Shown here: positions 37,323 to 46,950 of the stretch, one piece after another
Numbering within the stretch: position 1 is the stretch's first letter
Layout: every line of letters starts with the position of its first letter
From: Ignavibacteriota bacterium
Lineage (GTDB): Bacteria; Bacteroidota; Ignavibacteria; UBA10030
Assembly: GCA_003170475.1 (NCBI GenBank)
Contig: PMZI01000082.1
Coordinates: 18,697-82,696 of the forward strand
Length of the DNA: 64,000 nt
Reading direction: 5' to 3'
Notes under the pieces: generated by a model
Databases searched by the model: none
What the model was told of the DNA's origin: nothing
What the model saw: the letters and a program-made list of their open reading frames with translations, nothing else
Position numbers and translations under genes: made by a program

Positions 37323-39089
37323 CTAGGGTTTCAACGATTTCTCTTTAAATGCTTCTTTGCCTTCAAAGAATGTCATCACCACCCGGGCTTTGCCGATGTC
37401 TGTCACCGGAATGTTGAAGAGATTCTTGTCGAGCACGATCAGGTCAGCCAACTTGCCGACTTCGAGGGAGCCGGTGGATTTCTCAAGGAAGTTGGCGTAG
37501 GCCCCGTTGATGGTGAAGCTCGCGATCATCTGGTCCAACGTTGCGTTTTCTCCGGGCCAGAGAACCTCTTTTGGATCGACGGTCTCCGGACGGCTCCGGG
37601 TCATTCCTGTTTGGATCGCCACAAGAGGATCACAAGGAATAGTGACCGAATAGTCGCTGGAGGAGGTCACCTTCACTCCGGCCTTGAAGAAGCTCTCCAT
37701 CGGATATTCGGCATCTGCACGTTCCTGACCGAGATATGGCACCTGGATGTTATAGTAGTAGTCATCTTTCATGAACCAGTACGGCTGTGTTACCGCGATG
37801 ACACCAAGCTTCTTGAAACGGAGGATGTCGTCAGGGGAAACGAGTTGAAGATGAGTGATGAGGTTTCGTGAATCACGCGGGCCATTCTGCTTGGTTGCGT
37901 GCGCAAAGGCATCCAGCGTCACACCTGTTGCTCCATCGCCAATGGCATGAACGTGAATTTGCACGCCGTTCTTGTCGAGCTCGGCGCACATGGCATTGAG
38001 ATCTTCGGGCTTCCAGAGGAGTTCGCCCCTGGAGTTCGGCACGTGTTTGTACGGTTCCTTGAGATAGGCAGTGCTTCCCTCGACGACACCATCGATGTAG
38101 ATCTTCGCTGCCAGAATCTGGAAATGAGGTCCTTTGTGCTTCGCCCGTTCCGCCGTAATCGCTGCGACTTGTTTAAGTCCATCCTTCGGACTGACATACA
38201 GTGAACCGCGGAAACGCATGGCGAGTCGATTCTCTTTCTCAAGCATTTTGTATGCTGCGATCTCGTTGCTCTCGAGGTCGATGTCAGCGTCATGCGCCAT
38301 CGTGATGCCGAACGCCAGAGCCATTTGCTGATATGCTTCGTAGCCTTTCATCAATTCGTCAATGCTGTAGTCCGGGAACAACTTTGCAACCAGACCTGCA
38401 GCACTCTCCCGGAGTGTCCCTGTCGGTTCACCTGTGATGGGATCGAGTTCAATGACGCCTCCTTCTGGACTTGGAGTGTTCTTCGTAATGCCAGCCAGCT
38501 CGAGAGCCTTTGAATTCACCCACTTCGAATGTCCATCCTCCGAAGAAAGCGAAACAGGAATGTCGTTGACGATCTCGTCGATGAGCTTCTTGTCAGGACC
38601 TGTTTTCGGGAAGAGCGTGTTGCTCCAACCACGACCCTTGAGATACTTTGCCCCTGCATGACTTGCGTAGTACTCCCGAATGGCTTTCTGATACTCCGGA
38701 ACAGTCCGCACGCTATTGAAGCTGATTTCATAGAACTGCTTGTATGCGCCGGAGGGATGACAGTGGCTGTCAATAAAACCGGGGAGGATCATGCGACCGC
38801 CGAGATCGATGACCTGTGTCTCTGTGCCGACAAATCTCGAGACATTGTCGTTATGGCCTACGAATACAATTCTTCCGTTCCGGATTGCCAACGCCTCCGC
38901 CACTGTGCGCTTCTGATCAACAGTATAAATGTATGCGTTACGGAGAACGAAATCTGCCGCGGAAGGATTTTGTCGTTGCTGTGCGGCAGAAGGAAGTGAT
39001 GAGCAGATCGTACAATAGAAAGAAAGGGCAAGTAGCTGTGCAGCGTTCAAGAAGCCTCCTTCGTGATCAGGTGGCTGGTATGTGTCCAC
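37323..39089 (-). CDS. Amidohydrolase family protein (YtcJ-like)
   Basis: GGRMILPGFIDSHCHPSGAYK, KIYIDGVVEGSTA, QIHVHAIGDGATG, SSSDYSVTIPCDPL. Confidence 0.9.
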   Translation of the reverse strand: MDTYQPPDHEGGFLNAAQLLALSFYCTICSSLPSAAQQRQNPSAADFVLRNAYIYTVDQKRTVAEALAIRNGRIVFVGHNDNVSRFVGTETQVIDLGGRMILPGFIDSHCHPSGAYKQFYEISFNSVRTVPEYQKAIREYYASHAGAKYLKGRGWSNTLFPKTGPDKKLIDEIVNDIPVSLSSEDGHSKWVNSKALELAGITKNTPSPEGGVIELDPITGEPTGTLRESAAGLVAKLFPDYSIDELMKGYEAYQQMALAFGITMAHDADIDLESNEIAAYKMLEKENRLAMRFRGSLYVSPKDGLKQVAAITAERAKHKGPHFQILAAKIYIDGVVEGSTAYLKEPYKHVPNSRGELLWKPEDLNAMCAELDKNGVQIHVHAIGDGATGVTLDAFAHATKQNGPRDSRNLITHLQLVSPDDILRFKKLGVIAVTQPYWFMKDDYYYNIQVPYLGQERADAEYPMESFFKAGVKVTSSSDYSVTIPCDPLVAIQTGMTRSRPETVDPKEVLWPGENATLDQMIASFTINGAYANFLEKSTGSLEVGKLADLIVLDKNLFNIPVTDIGKARVVMTFFEGKEAFKEKSLKP

Positions 39090-39154
39090 TCAATCGAGCG
39101 GTCGGGCAAACAGTCGGGTATTCTCGCAGTCTGGGTGAGACCGGAAAACTGGAA

Positions 39155-40267
39155 CTACTTCGCTGAGAAGTCTTCATGGTGCTGAGTGACGTGGTTCAGT
39201 TGTTCCATCACGACTTCAACGCCAATGCCTGGCATGGTCGGCACAACCATTGTCCCATCGGGCAGAACCCGGAAGGGAGGATCAACGATATCCTGCTTGT
39301 AGTATCGATCGCTGGCAGAGATGTCGCCGGGCAGCTTGAAATTCGGCAGCGAGGCAAGAGCGACGTTTCCTGCACGACCGATGCCGGATTCCAGCATTCC
39401 ACCGTGCCAGACAGGAGTGCTCTTCGACGCGCAGAAATCATGAATAGCCTTTGATTCCGTAAATCCTCCCACTCGGCCCGGCTTGATATTGATGCTGCGG
39501 CAACTCTTCAGTTCGAGAGCGACACGTGCGTCGGAGAGAGATTGCACACTTTCATCCAGGCAGATGGGAGTGTTCAACTCTTGTTGAAGCCTGGAGTGGT
39601 CATACAGGTCATCGTAGCCGAGGGGCTGTTCGATCAGTAAGAGGCCGTAGTTGTCCATGGCCTTGAACACATTCACATCGCTGAGCTGATACGAGCAGTT
39701 CGCGTCGACCTGAAACAAAATGTCGGGATACTCTTTGCGGATCGCACTGATCAATTCCAGGTCATTCCCGGGCTCGATCTTGATCTTAATTCGTTTATAC
39801 CCTTCTTCCAGATAGCTGGCCACTCTTTGGAGCAACTCGCTGATCGATTCCTGCATACCGATGCTGACGCCGACGTCAATACGATCTTTGACTCCACCAA
39901 GCATCTCCGAGAGGGGGATATTCCTTTCCTTCGCAATAGCATCCCACAGAGCTGCCTCCAGTCCCGCTTTTGCCATCCTGTGACCGCGTACCCGTGCACA
40001 GAATCCGATGGCCTCGTCGACAGAGACGATTCTTTTGCCCAGCAGGCTCGGTATCAAATAATCGCGAAGAATATGCCAGGCAGTATTCACCGTCTCGTAG
40101 GAATAGAACGGATTTCCCTGAGCAACGCATTCGCCCCAGCCCGTGACGCCATCACCATCCAAACGAATGATGATGTGCTCCTCGTGTGTCTCGACTCCCA
40201 TCGAGGTGACAAACGGAGCGACGAGCTCCATCTTTATATATCGCAGCTCAATTCTCTTGATCAACAT
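39155..40267 (-). CDS. Enolase-superfamily o-succinylbenzoate synthase / N-succinylamino acid racemase family
   Basis: KIKIEPGND, VDANCSYQ, EQPLGYDD, CLDESVQS, NIKPGRVGGF, NVALASLPNFKLPGDISASDRYY: OSBS/NSAR signature. Confidence 0.85.
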   Translation of the reverse strand: MLIKRIELRYIKMELVAPFVTSMGVETHEEHIIIRLDGDGVTGWGECVAQGNPFYSYETVNTAWHILRDYLIPSLLGKRIVSVDEAIGFCARVRGHRMAKAGLEAALWDAIAKERNIPLSEMLGGVKDRIDVGVSIGMQESISELLQRVASYLEEGYKRIKIKIEPGNDLELISAIRKEYPDILFQVDANCSYQLSDVNVFKAMDNYGLLLIEQPLGYDDLYDHSRLQQELNTPICLDESVQSLSDARVALELKSCRSINIKPGRVGGFTESKAIHDFCASKSTPVWHGGMLESGIGRAGNVALASLPNFKLPGDISASDRYYKQDIVDPPFRVLPDGTMVVPTMPGIGVEVVMEQLNHVTQHHEDFSAK

Positions 40268-40293
40268 GAATCTTCTATCCCTTCGATCTGTTC

Positions 40294-40713
40294 CTACTTT
40301 GGTTTTGCGACGACGTAAAGGTAGCGCATCGGCACCGATCCTGTGTTGACAACGTCGTGCTCCGTCATCGGCGGACAATAGGCAACGACATTAGGCTTGA
40401 GTTTTAGTGTTTGTCCACCCGTGATCCTCATTTCCCCGGAGCCAGCGAGGACGATGACGGCCTCCTCGTAGCTCTTGGTCGAGTGCTTGCCCACCGATTT
40501 GGCGGGAGCCAGGGTCACGAGGCCGGATTCCATCGAGACAGTTTGCGGTGGGCCGGCTAATATCTTCTGATAGTCGATTGAACCCACATTGAGTTCAACT
40601 ACGAGAGGTTTTGCCTTCGGATCTTTAATCTGCGCGCAGGCACAAGAAACAATCACCAGAAACAAACCAGTCGATAGTATCAGGCTCATGCCAAGAACGG
40701 ACTTGGTATTCAT
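40294..40713 (-). CDS. Secreted cupin domain-containing protein
   Basis: Signal peptide MNTKSVLGMSLILSTGLFLVIVSCACAQ; KHSTKSYEEAVIVLAGSGEMRITGG...YCPPMTEHDVVNTGS. Confidence 0.8.
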   Translation of the reverse strand: MNTKSVLGMSLILSTGLFLVIVSCACAQIKDPKAKPLVVELNVGSIDYQKILAGPPQTVSMESGLVTLAPAKSVGKHSTKSYEEAVIVLAGSGEMRITGGQTLKLKPNVVAYCPPMTEHDVVNTGSVPMRYLYVVAKPK

Positions 40714-40820
40714 CTCTTCTTTACTCCAAATGGTCAAAGCGGGGTACAATCGCATCCGAAAGCTGCATGTCGACAGCGTCTTCGCGAGCATCCGGACGCC
40801 TTTCGTCGTATTCCGAATCG

Positions 40821-41318
40821 TCAGCCGCGAACGAATTTCTCTGCTTTTGTTCCGCAGATCGGGCAATCTTTCGTGGGCTTGCCAAGCTCGATATAACCGC
40901 AGACCGGGCAGAGATAGAATTCCACGTCTGTCAGGTCTTTTCCCTGTTTTGCTGACTCCAAGGCGAGTGCGTACAACTTCGCATGCACGGCCTCTGCCTC
41001 GACGGCGTAACCAAACATCCGCTTCGCTTTGTGGTTGTCTGCTTCTGCCTGCTTCAGCATCGGCGGATACATTTTCGTGTACTCATAGGTCTCTCCGTCG
41101 ATTGCAGCCTGCAAGTTCTGAGCAGTCGAGCCAACGCCTTCAAGTGATTTGAAATGACCTTCTGCATGAATCTTCTCCGCTTCAGCAGTAAGCTTAAACA
41201 AACGGGCAATATTGCGAAGCCCTTCCTGCTCTGCCTTCTTTGCAAAGTTGGTGTATTTCTGGAATGCCTGACTCTCGCCGGCGAAAGCTTCCTTGAGATT
41301 GTCTATTGTTGTAGCCAT
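40821..41318 (-). CDS. Rubrerythrin
   Basis: Erythrin domain with EAFAGESQAFQKY...EAEKIHAEGHF; C-terminal rubredoxin CPVCGY...CPICGTKAEKF. Confidence 0.95.
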   Translation of the reverse strand: MATTIDNLKEAFAGESQAFQKYTNFAKKAEQEGLRNIARLFKLTAEAEKIHAEGHFKSLEGVGSTAQNLQAAIDGETYEYTKMYPPMLKQAEADNHKAKRMFGYAVEAEAVHAKLYALALESAKQGKDLTDVEFYLCPVCGYIELGKPTKDCPICGTKAEKFVRG

Positions 41319-41391
41319 ACCGAACCTCCCGTTCAAGTACTGACTGTGATATGTAATTTGCATCGAAAAGTCTTTGGCGAGAGAATCCTCC

Positions 41392-42390
41392 CTACTGTCC
41401 TGACAGAATTCTCTCTATTGCCTGATATTCTTCCTGTGAAAATGCCAGATTCTTCAACGCGCCAACACCATCATCGATTTGTGCTTTGCTGCTTGCGCCG
41501 ATGAGCGCCGATGTGACTTCGCTGCAGCGCAACACCCAGGCAAGAGCCATTTGCGCCATGGACTGACCGCGCACCTTGGCAAGTTCATTCAACTGGCGGA
41601 CTTTGCCCAGCTTCTCTTCGGTAACCTGCTCCCGTTTGAGGAATCCGTGCGGTTTGGCAGCCCGCGAGTTTTTGGGGATTCCGTTCAGATATTTGTTTGT
41701 CAGGATCCCCTGTGCGAGAGGGGAGAACGGGATGCACCCGATGCCTTCTTCGTTCAAAACTCCAAGCAGTCCGTTTTCTATCCAACGGTTGAACATACTG
41801 TAACTTGGCTGATGAATCAAGCACGGCGTGCCCAGTCCGCGTAGCATCCGGGAGGCCTGACGCGTCTGATCCGCTGAGTACGAAGAAATTCCGACATACA
41901 GAGCTTTCCCACTTCGGACAATCTGATCGAGTGCCTGCATGGTTTCTTCCAGCGGAGTTTCGGGGTCGGGACGATGGCTATAGAATATGTCAACATACTC
42001 CAACCCCATTCTTCGCAGGCTCTGGTCGAGGCTGGCAATGAGGTATTTTCTCGATCCCCATTCTCCGTACGGTCCGGGCCACATCAAGTAGCCCGCCTTC
42101 GTCGAGATGATCAACTCGTCGCGGTACGGAGCAAAGTCCTTCCGGAAGATCTTGCCGAAGTTTTCTTCGGCGGATCCGGGAGGCGGGCCGTAATTGTTCG
42201 CCAGATCGAAATGGGTGATGCCGAGGTTGAATGCATGTCTGAGCATCGCCCGCGAATTTTCAAGCGAGTCGACTCCGCCGAAATTGTGCCAGAGTCCAAG
42301 AGCGATCGCCGGCAGCTTCAGGCCGCTGCGTCCGCATCGATTGTACGTCATTGAGTTGTAGCGCGTCTCTTTGGGATGATAAGGAGGCAT
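41392..42390 (-). CDS. Aldo/keto reductase (YghZ-like)
   Basis: GLWHNFGG...FDLANNYGPPPGSAEENFGKI...YVDIFYSHRPDPETPLEETMQALDQIVRSGKALYVGIS. Confidence 0.92.
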   Translation of the reverse strand: MPPYHPKETRYNSMTYNRCGRSGLKLPAIALGLWHNFGGVDSLENSRAMLRHAFNLGITHFDLANNYGPPPGSAEENFGKIFRKDFAPYRDELIISTKAGYLMWPGPYGEWGSRKYLIASLDQSLRRMGLEYVDIFYSHRPDPETPLEETMQALDQIVRSGKALYVGISSYSADQTRQASRMLRGLGTPCLIHQPSYSMFNRWIENGLLGVLNEEGIGCIPFSPLAQGILTNKYLNGIPKNSRAAKPHGFLKREQVTEEKLGKVRQLNELAKVRGQSMAQMALAWVLRCSEVTSALIGASSKAQIDDGVGALKNLAFSQEEYQAIERILSGQ

Positions 42391-42406
42391 GTCCTATTCT
42401 CCGCGA

Positions 42407-42673
42407 TCAATCGTTGAGTAGAATTATTTCCGGTTTTCCAATTACTCCTGATTGCTCACCGGCCTGTGTCGCCTCCGGCGCCTTGGTGAAGGCCTTCGCG
42501 ACATCCATGTTATCGACTTTGAAGAGATACACGATTTGGTTCGGGTCGTTGGTTGCCCGGAGAAGGTACAGGAGATGAAGACCTGACTTCTTTTGTGCTT
42601 CAGCGTGAGAAGTAAAGATCTTGTGCCATCGTTCGAAATCGTGAACGCGGTGCTTACACAACATGTAGGTCAT
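42407..42673 (-). CDS. Hypothetical dimeric alpha/beta-barrel-like protein
   Basis: VHDFERWHKIFTSHAEAQKKSGL pattern; intact 88-aa ORF. Confidence 0.55.
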   Translation of the reverse strand: MTYMLCKHRVHDFERWHKIFTSHAEAQKKSGLHLLYLLRATNDPNQIVYLFKVDNMDVAKAFTKAPEATQAGEQSGVIGKPEIILLND

Positions 42674-42744
42674 TGTTCTCTCACCATGAACTCAGAGTAC
42701 CAGAACGGATCGCTCGTTTTGCGGGATTGCTTCAGGCGCCAGCG

Positions 42745-44892
42745 CTAGCTTTCCTTCATTTCCTCCAAGATTCTTTCCGGCGTCATCGGGAGGTGGTGCA
42801 TTCTGATGCCGACAGCATCATAGATGGCATTTGCCACCGCACCGCCCATGGTGACGATTGCCGGCTCACCGCCGCCTTGAGGATCAAGTTCCTTATTGTC
42901 GAGGATGACCGTCTCGATTTTGGGGAGCCAGGAGAATCGTGGGATCTGGTATGTGTCGAAATTGGCCTCCAGGATATCTCCGCCCTTGAAATGAACCTGT
43001 TCTGTCAGCGTGTAGCCCAACCCCATCATGATGCAGCCTTCCATCTGAATCGTGGCACCTTCGGGGTTAATGACGACGCCCATGTCCTGTGCGCAAACCA
43101 CGCGCTTCACCTGGACGTTCCCGGTACCCTTGTCCACCTTGACTTCGGCAATCGATGCCACGTACGTGCCCGCATCGATGCCGCACGCAATGCCGCGACC
43201 TCTGCCGCTTGGGGCCTTCCCCGGTTTCCAACCGAATTTCTCGGCTGAAGCTTTGAGAACGCGGATCATTCTCTTGTCACCCAGGTTCTGCAGGCGAAAC
43301 TCCAGTGGATCGATCCCCACTTTCGCAGCCATGATGTCGATCTGAGATTCTCTGGCAAACGAATTCGTGTTATTCCCCGGCGCGCGCCAGGGACCGGTCG
43401 CAAAAGGATGAGAACCCGAGGCTCCAACCCAACTTGAATTGTATGCAGTCGTGTTGGCGTTCGGGATGTCATAGAAATGCTGAGCGCCTCGCTCGCCGGC
43501 AAAGTAGACTCCATAATCCCACAGACTGATCTTACCTTTGTCCGTGACGCCGGATTTGATTTTCACGACAGCAGCCGGCCTGAAAGAATCAAAAAAGAAT
43601 TCTTCCTTTCGAGTGTATGCAACCTGAACCGGTTTCCCGGTGATCTTAGCAAGCCGCGCCGCGTCCAAAGCCTGGAGATTTGTCGTTTTCCCTCCGAAGC
43701 CTCCGCCGACGTACGGCGTAATGACACGAACATTCTGGGATGGAAAGCCGAGCTCCTTTGCAATTTCTTCTTTGCAGGTGAAGGGATTCTGAGTCGAAAC
43801 CCAAACGGTTGCTTTGCCCCCCTCGATGTTCGCAATGGCGGCATGCGGTTCAATTGCTGAGTGCGCAACGTAGGCATTGAAATAACTCTCTTCGACGATG
43901 ATCTTGGCCGCACTCTCGCCGGCTTTGAGGTCTCCGTTCGTCGACACGCTTCTCCCTGCCGGAGCGACCTTCACAAGATGGTCGAAGATGTTCTTGTCGT
44001 CGAGAACGGACGTTGGTTGATCGAATTTCGCTTTGATTTTTGAGAGTGCCTCCTCTGCAACGTCCGGATACTTGTGCAGGACGGCGACAAAATCACCCTC
44101 CCTGACAACCTGGACATCCTTCATCTTCTTCGCCTCTGACACATCGACATCGATGAACTTTGCCCCGTGAGCCGGAGGTCGAAGTACCTTCGCGTAGAGC
44201 ATCCCGGGCAGCCGGATGTCACCGGTGTATTTTGCGTTGCCGGTGACTTTTTCCTGAGCATCACGACGCGTCAACGACGCGCTCATGATCTTGAACTCTG
44301 CGGGTTTCTTGAGCGCCACTTTTCCCGACGCATGTCGCTCGATCTTCTTCCCCTTCGCCAACTGAGCATAGGACACCCGATGCTCTTTGTTTGTCTTATC
44401 GACTACGAAACCATCTTCCGTTGCCAGATTGTCTACTGCGATTTTCATCTGCTCTGAGCCCAGTTCGAGCAGCACTTGCCTGGCTTCAGCTCCGGCTGCA
44501 CGAAGCGATGGTCCGAATGACCTCGTCGACAATGAGCCGAAGGTTCCCATGTCCCACGGACAGAGATCGGTATCACCCATGACGATATCGACTGAGTCGA
44601 CCGACACGTCGAGTTCGTCGGCAAGCATCTGCGGCAGGGAAGTGACGATTCCCTGTCCCATTTCGATTTTTCCGACGTAGCAGGAAACGCGTCCATCTTC
44701 GCCGATCTTCAGAAAAGCGTTGAAATCGGTCGGCAGGCGGCTGCCTTGTCGTTGTTGAGCAAGAAGCGTGTCTCCGAGGGTGAAGAGCACAAAGATACCG
44801 CTGCCCGCCACTTTGAAGAAGTCCCGGCGGCTGATCTGGAAATCGGATGGCTCTTCGAGGAATTCGAGCCCTGAGGTTTGATCGTCGTTCAT
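42745..44892 (-). CDS. Xanthine dehydrogenase family molybdopterin-binding subunit (IorB-like, Tat-exported)
   Basis: Twin-arginine SRRDFFKVAGSG; GKIEMGQGIVTSLPQMLADEL, TPYVGGGFGGK, FATGPWRAPGNN. Confidence 0.92.
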   Translation of the reverse strand: MNDDQTSGLEFLEEPSDFQISRRDFFKVAGSGIFVLFTLGDTLLAQQRQGSRLPTDFNAFLKIGEDGRVSCYVGKIEMGQGIVTSLPQMLADELDVSVDSVDIVMGDTDLCPWDMGTFGSLSTRSFGPSLRAAGAEARQVLLELGSEQMKIAVDNLATEDGFVVDKTNKEHRVSYAQLAKGKKIERHASGKVALKKPAEFKIMSASLTRRDAQEKVTGNAKYTGDIRLPGMLYAKVLRPPAHGAKFIDVDVSEAKKMKDVQVVREGDFVAVLHKYPDVAEEALSKIKAKFDQPTSVLDDKNIFDHLVKVAPAGRSVSTNGDLKAGESAAKIIVEESYFNAYVAHSAIEPHAAIANIEGGKATVWVSTQNPFTCKEEIAKELGFPSQNVRVITPYVGGGFGGKTTNLQALDAARLAKITGKPVQVAYTRKEEFFFDSFRPAAVVKIKSGVTDKGKISLWDYGVYFAGERGAQHFYDIPNANTTAYNSSWVGASGSHPFATGPWRAPGNNTNSFARESQIDIMAAKVGIDPLEFRLQNLGDKRMIRVLKASAEKFGWKPGKAPSGRGRGIACGIDAGTYVASIAEVKVDKGTGNVQVKRVVCAQDMGVVINPEGATIQMEGCIMMGLGYTLTEQVHFKGGDILEANFDTYQIPRFSWLPKIETVILDNKELDPQGGGEPAIVTMGGAVANAIYDAVGIRMHHLPMTPERILEEMKES

Positions 44893-44893
44893 G

Positions 44894-45370
44894 TCAGAAT
44901 CCTCCTTCTACTTCTTTTGCAGCCATCTGGATGGCCTGCACAATGCGGTTATGAGCACCGCAGCGGCAGAGGTTGTCATTCATCCCTTCTATGATATCTG
45001 CAGCCGAGGGTTTCGGGTGGTTGCGCAAGACGGAGTATGCGTTCATGATCATACCCGGAGTGCAGTAACCGCATTGAAGCGCGTCATGGTCCATGAAAGC
45101 CCTTTGGAGAGGGTGAAGTTTGCCCTCCTTCATCAGGCCTTCGATCGTGACGACTTCACGACCCTGAATGTGTTTCACCGGTGTCTGGCAGGATCGAACC
45201 GCGATGTTGTCGACAACGACTGTACAGGCGCCGCAGAGGCTCTCGCCGCAACCGTATTTTGTTCCTGTCAACTCCAGGTCGGTGCGCAACACCCAGAGCA
45301 GCATTCGATCGCTGTCGACCGTCAGCTTCATGGGTTTGCCGTTGAGTGTGAACTGAATGGTCTCCGTCAT
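44894..45370 (-). CDS. (2Fe-2S)-binding subunit (IorA-like)
   Basis: YGCGESLCGACTVVVD...CGYCTPGMIMNAYSVL...NLCRCGAHNRIVQAI. Confidence 0.95.
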   Translation of the reverse strand: MTETIQFTLNGKPMKLTVDSDRMLLWVLRTDLELTGTKYGCGESLCGACTVVVDNIAVRSCQTPVKHIQGREVVTIEGLMKEGKLHPLQRAFMDHDALQCGYCTPGMIMNAYSVLRNHPKPSAADIIEGMNDNLCRCGAHNRIVQAIQMAAKEVEGGF

Positions 45371-45463
45371 TGCTGATTCCTCCATGGTGGAAGAGAGATT
45401 TGAGGGCCGCCTTGTATCCATCGCCACTTGCGAGTGGAAGTATCCCTGTCATATTACCAGAGA

Positions 45464-46231
45464 TCAGATCTGTTGAATCGGCAGATGTTTCGCATACCAG
45501 TTGTTTGCCTCTTCGATTACTCTGTCGAGATGTTCGCGAAATGTGTGATTCGCGCCGTCGATGATTTCGAGCTGAGAGCCCGCGGGCAGCAGGTTGATGC
45601 CCTGCTTCGATTTCTCGAGAAGCAACGTCTCCTCCCAATCGTTCGGATCGTTGCCGTGGATGAGAAGGACGGGGCAGTGGATTCCGCCCAGGAGTTCTCT
45701 TTGATTTATTTCCTCAAAGCTTCGCAAGAGCTGCCTGCCAATGAGTCTATCTTGCCCCGAACGATCCTTCGCCGTCAAATATCCTTTTGCCCGAATTTCC
45801 CTCAACTGTTCCTCGGAATAGTATTCCGACCAGTCGTATTTCATGTAGTCGGTCGGTGCTCCGGTGAGGACCATCGTGCGAATGGAAGGTTCATCACACT
45901 TCAGACAAATCAATCCCCCGAGGCTATGACCATAGAGTGCAATGGCTGTGCAGCCTTGTTTCTTCACGAACTCGATTGCGCATTGCAGGTCATCGATCAT
46001 GTTGTGGGTGGAGAGAATGTCTGTGCTACTCTCGCCGCATCCGCTGAAATCGAACCGAAGGACGTTGTAGCTATTTCGATTGAACGATTCGGCAAGGGCA
46101 TCAAACCTTCCTTGCGACGATTTGTCGTTTGTGAAACCGTGGGCCATCACGACTGCCGCTTTGGAGTCAGCGGGATGAAAGCAGCCGATGAGCGTCAGGT
46201 GTCTTGAGTTTTGAAAGTAGATTCGATCCAT
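45464..46231 (-). CDS. Alpha/beta hydrolase
   Basis: VMAHGFTNDKSS, LRFDFSGCGES, ALYGHSLGGLI, LLIHGNDPNDWEE. Confidence 0.88.
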   Translation of the reverse strand: MDRIYFQNSRHLTLIGCFHPADSKAAVVMAHGFTNDKSSQGRFDALAESFNRNSYNVLRFDFSGCGESSTDILSTHNMIDDLQCAIEFVKKQGCTAIALYGHSLGGLICLKCDEPSIRTMVLTGAPTDYMKYDWSEYYSEEQLREIRAKGYLTAKDRSGQDRLIGRQLLRSFEEINQRELLGGIHCPVLLIHGNDPNDWEETLLLEKSKQGINLLPAGSQLEIIDGANHTFREHLDRVIEEANNWYAKHLPIQQI

Positions 46232-46258
46232 AAAAGTGGGGGGTCTGAAAAGTGAGCT

Positions 46259-46816
46259 TCACACTCCGTGTACAATGACGACCTTGAGAGCAATGATCAA
46301 GAGAACAACTGCGCCGAGGATCTGTGCATGAGAACCAAGCGAACGACGCGCCCGCCTTCCTCCGGCGATCGCAAACATCGAAACGAGCATTGTCACGCAT
46401 CCAATGATAACGCTGGGGTACCAGACTTCGATTCCCAGCGCTGCCAGTCCCAATCCTACAGCGAGAGCGTCAATGCTTGTTGCTGTGGAGAGTGTGACAA
46501 GTGTCCACCCCCGGCTGGGATCCTTGGATGGCTCGGTACTGGGCACCTCTTTTGAAGCGAGAGCCATACGGATCGCAACGAACGATAAAAGCGCAAATGC
46601 AATCCAATGATCGAATGATGCAATATAGGGCTCGATTTGCGCACCGACAGACCAACCTGCGATCGGCATCAAAGACTGAAACAGGCCGAAGTGGAAAGAA
46701 ATTCTGAACGCGGCTCTTTTATCATTGAGATAACCGGATGCGCTCAATGCCAAAGAGACTGCAAAGCAATCGAGTGAAAGCGAGAAGGCAAGAGCTATGA
46801 TTTCTACGGTAGTCAT
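46259..46816 (-). CDS. mntP: Manganese efflux pump MntP family
   Basis: Six-TM protein with ALAFSLSLDCFAVSLALS and STATSIDALAVGLGLAALG repeats. Confidence 0.9.
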   Translation of the reverse strand: MTTVEIIALAFSLSLDCFAVSLALSASGYLNDKRAAFRISFHFGLFQSLMPIAGWSVGAQIEPYIASFDHWIAFALLSFVAIRMALASKEVPSTEPSKDPSRGWTLVTLSTATSIDALAVGLGLAALGIEVWYPSVIIGCVTMLVSMFAIAGGRRARRSLGSHAQILGAVVLLIIALKVVIVHGV

Positions 46817-46950
46817 CGTTACAAGCGCTGTGTCTGTTCCGAAGTTCGTGAAACTTCCCGCTTTCCCAAAAGGGGGGGCATCTATATCAACATAGCAATT
46901 GCAGATCGGTTTTCAAACAGCCGCGATCAACATTGAATACGCTGTGTTTT

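Noticed and set aside
45428-46207. 259-aa plus-strand ORF
   Set aside because: Antisense shadow of the alpha/beta hydrolase gene
46817-46950. yybP-ykoY manganese riboswitch or MntR box upstream of mntP
   Set aside because: Only a small GAAGTT-CGTGA-AACTTC hairpin and an isolated AACATAGCAA half-site are visible; conserved riboswitch motifs were not recognisable by eye. A covariance-model search would decide
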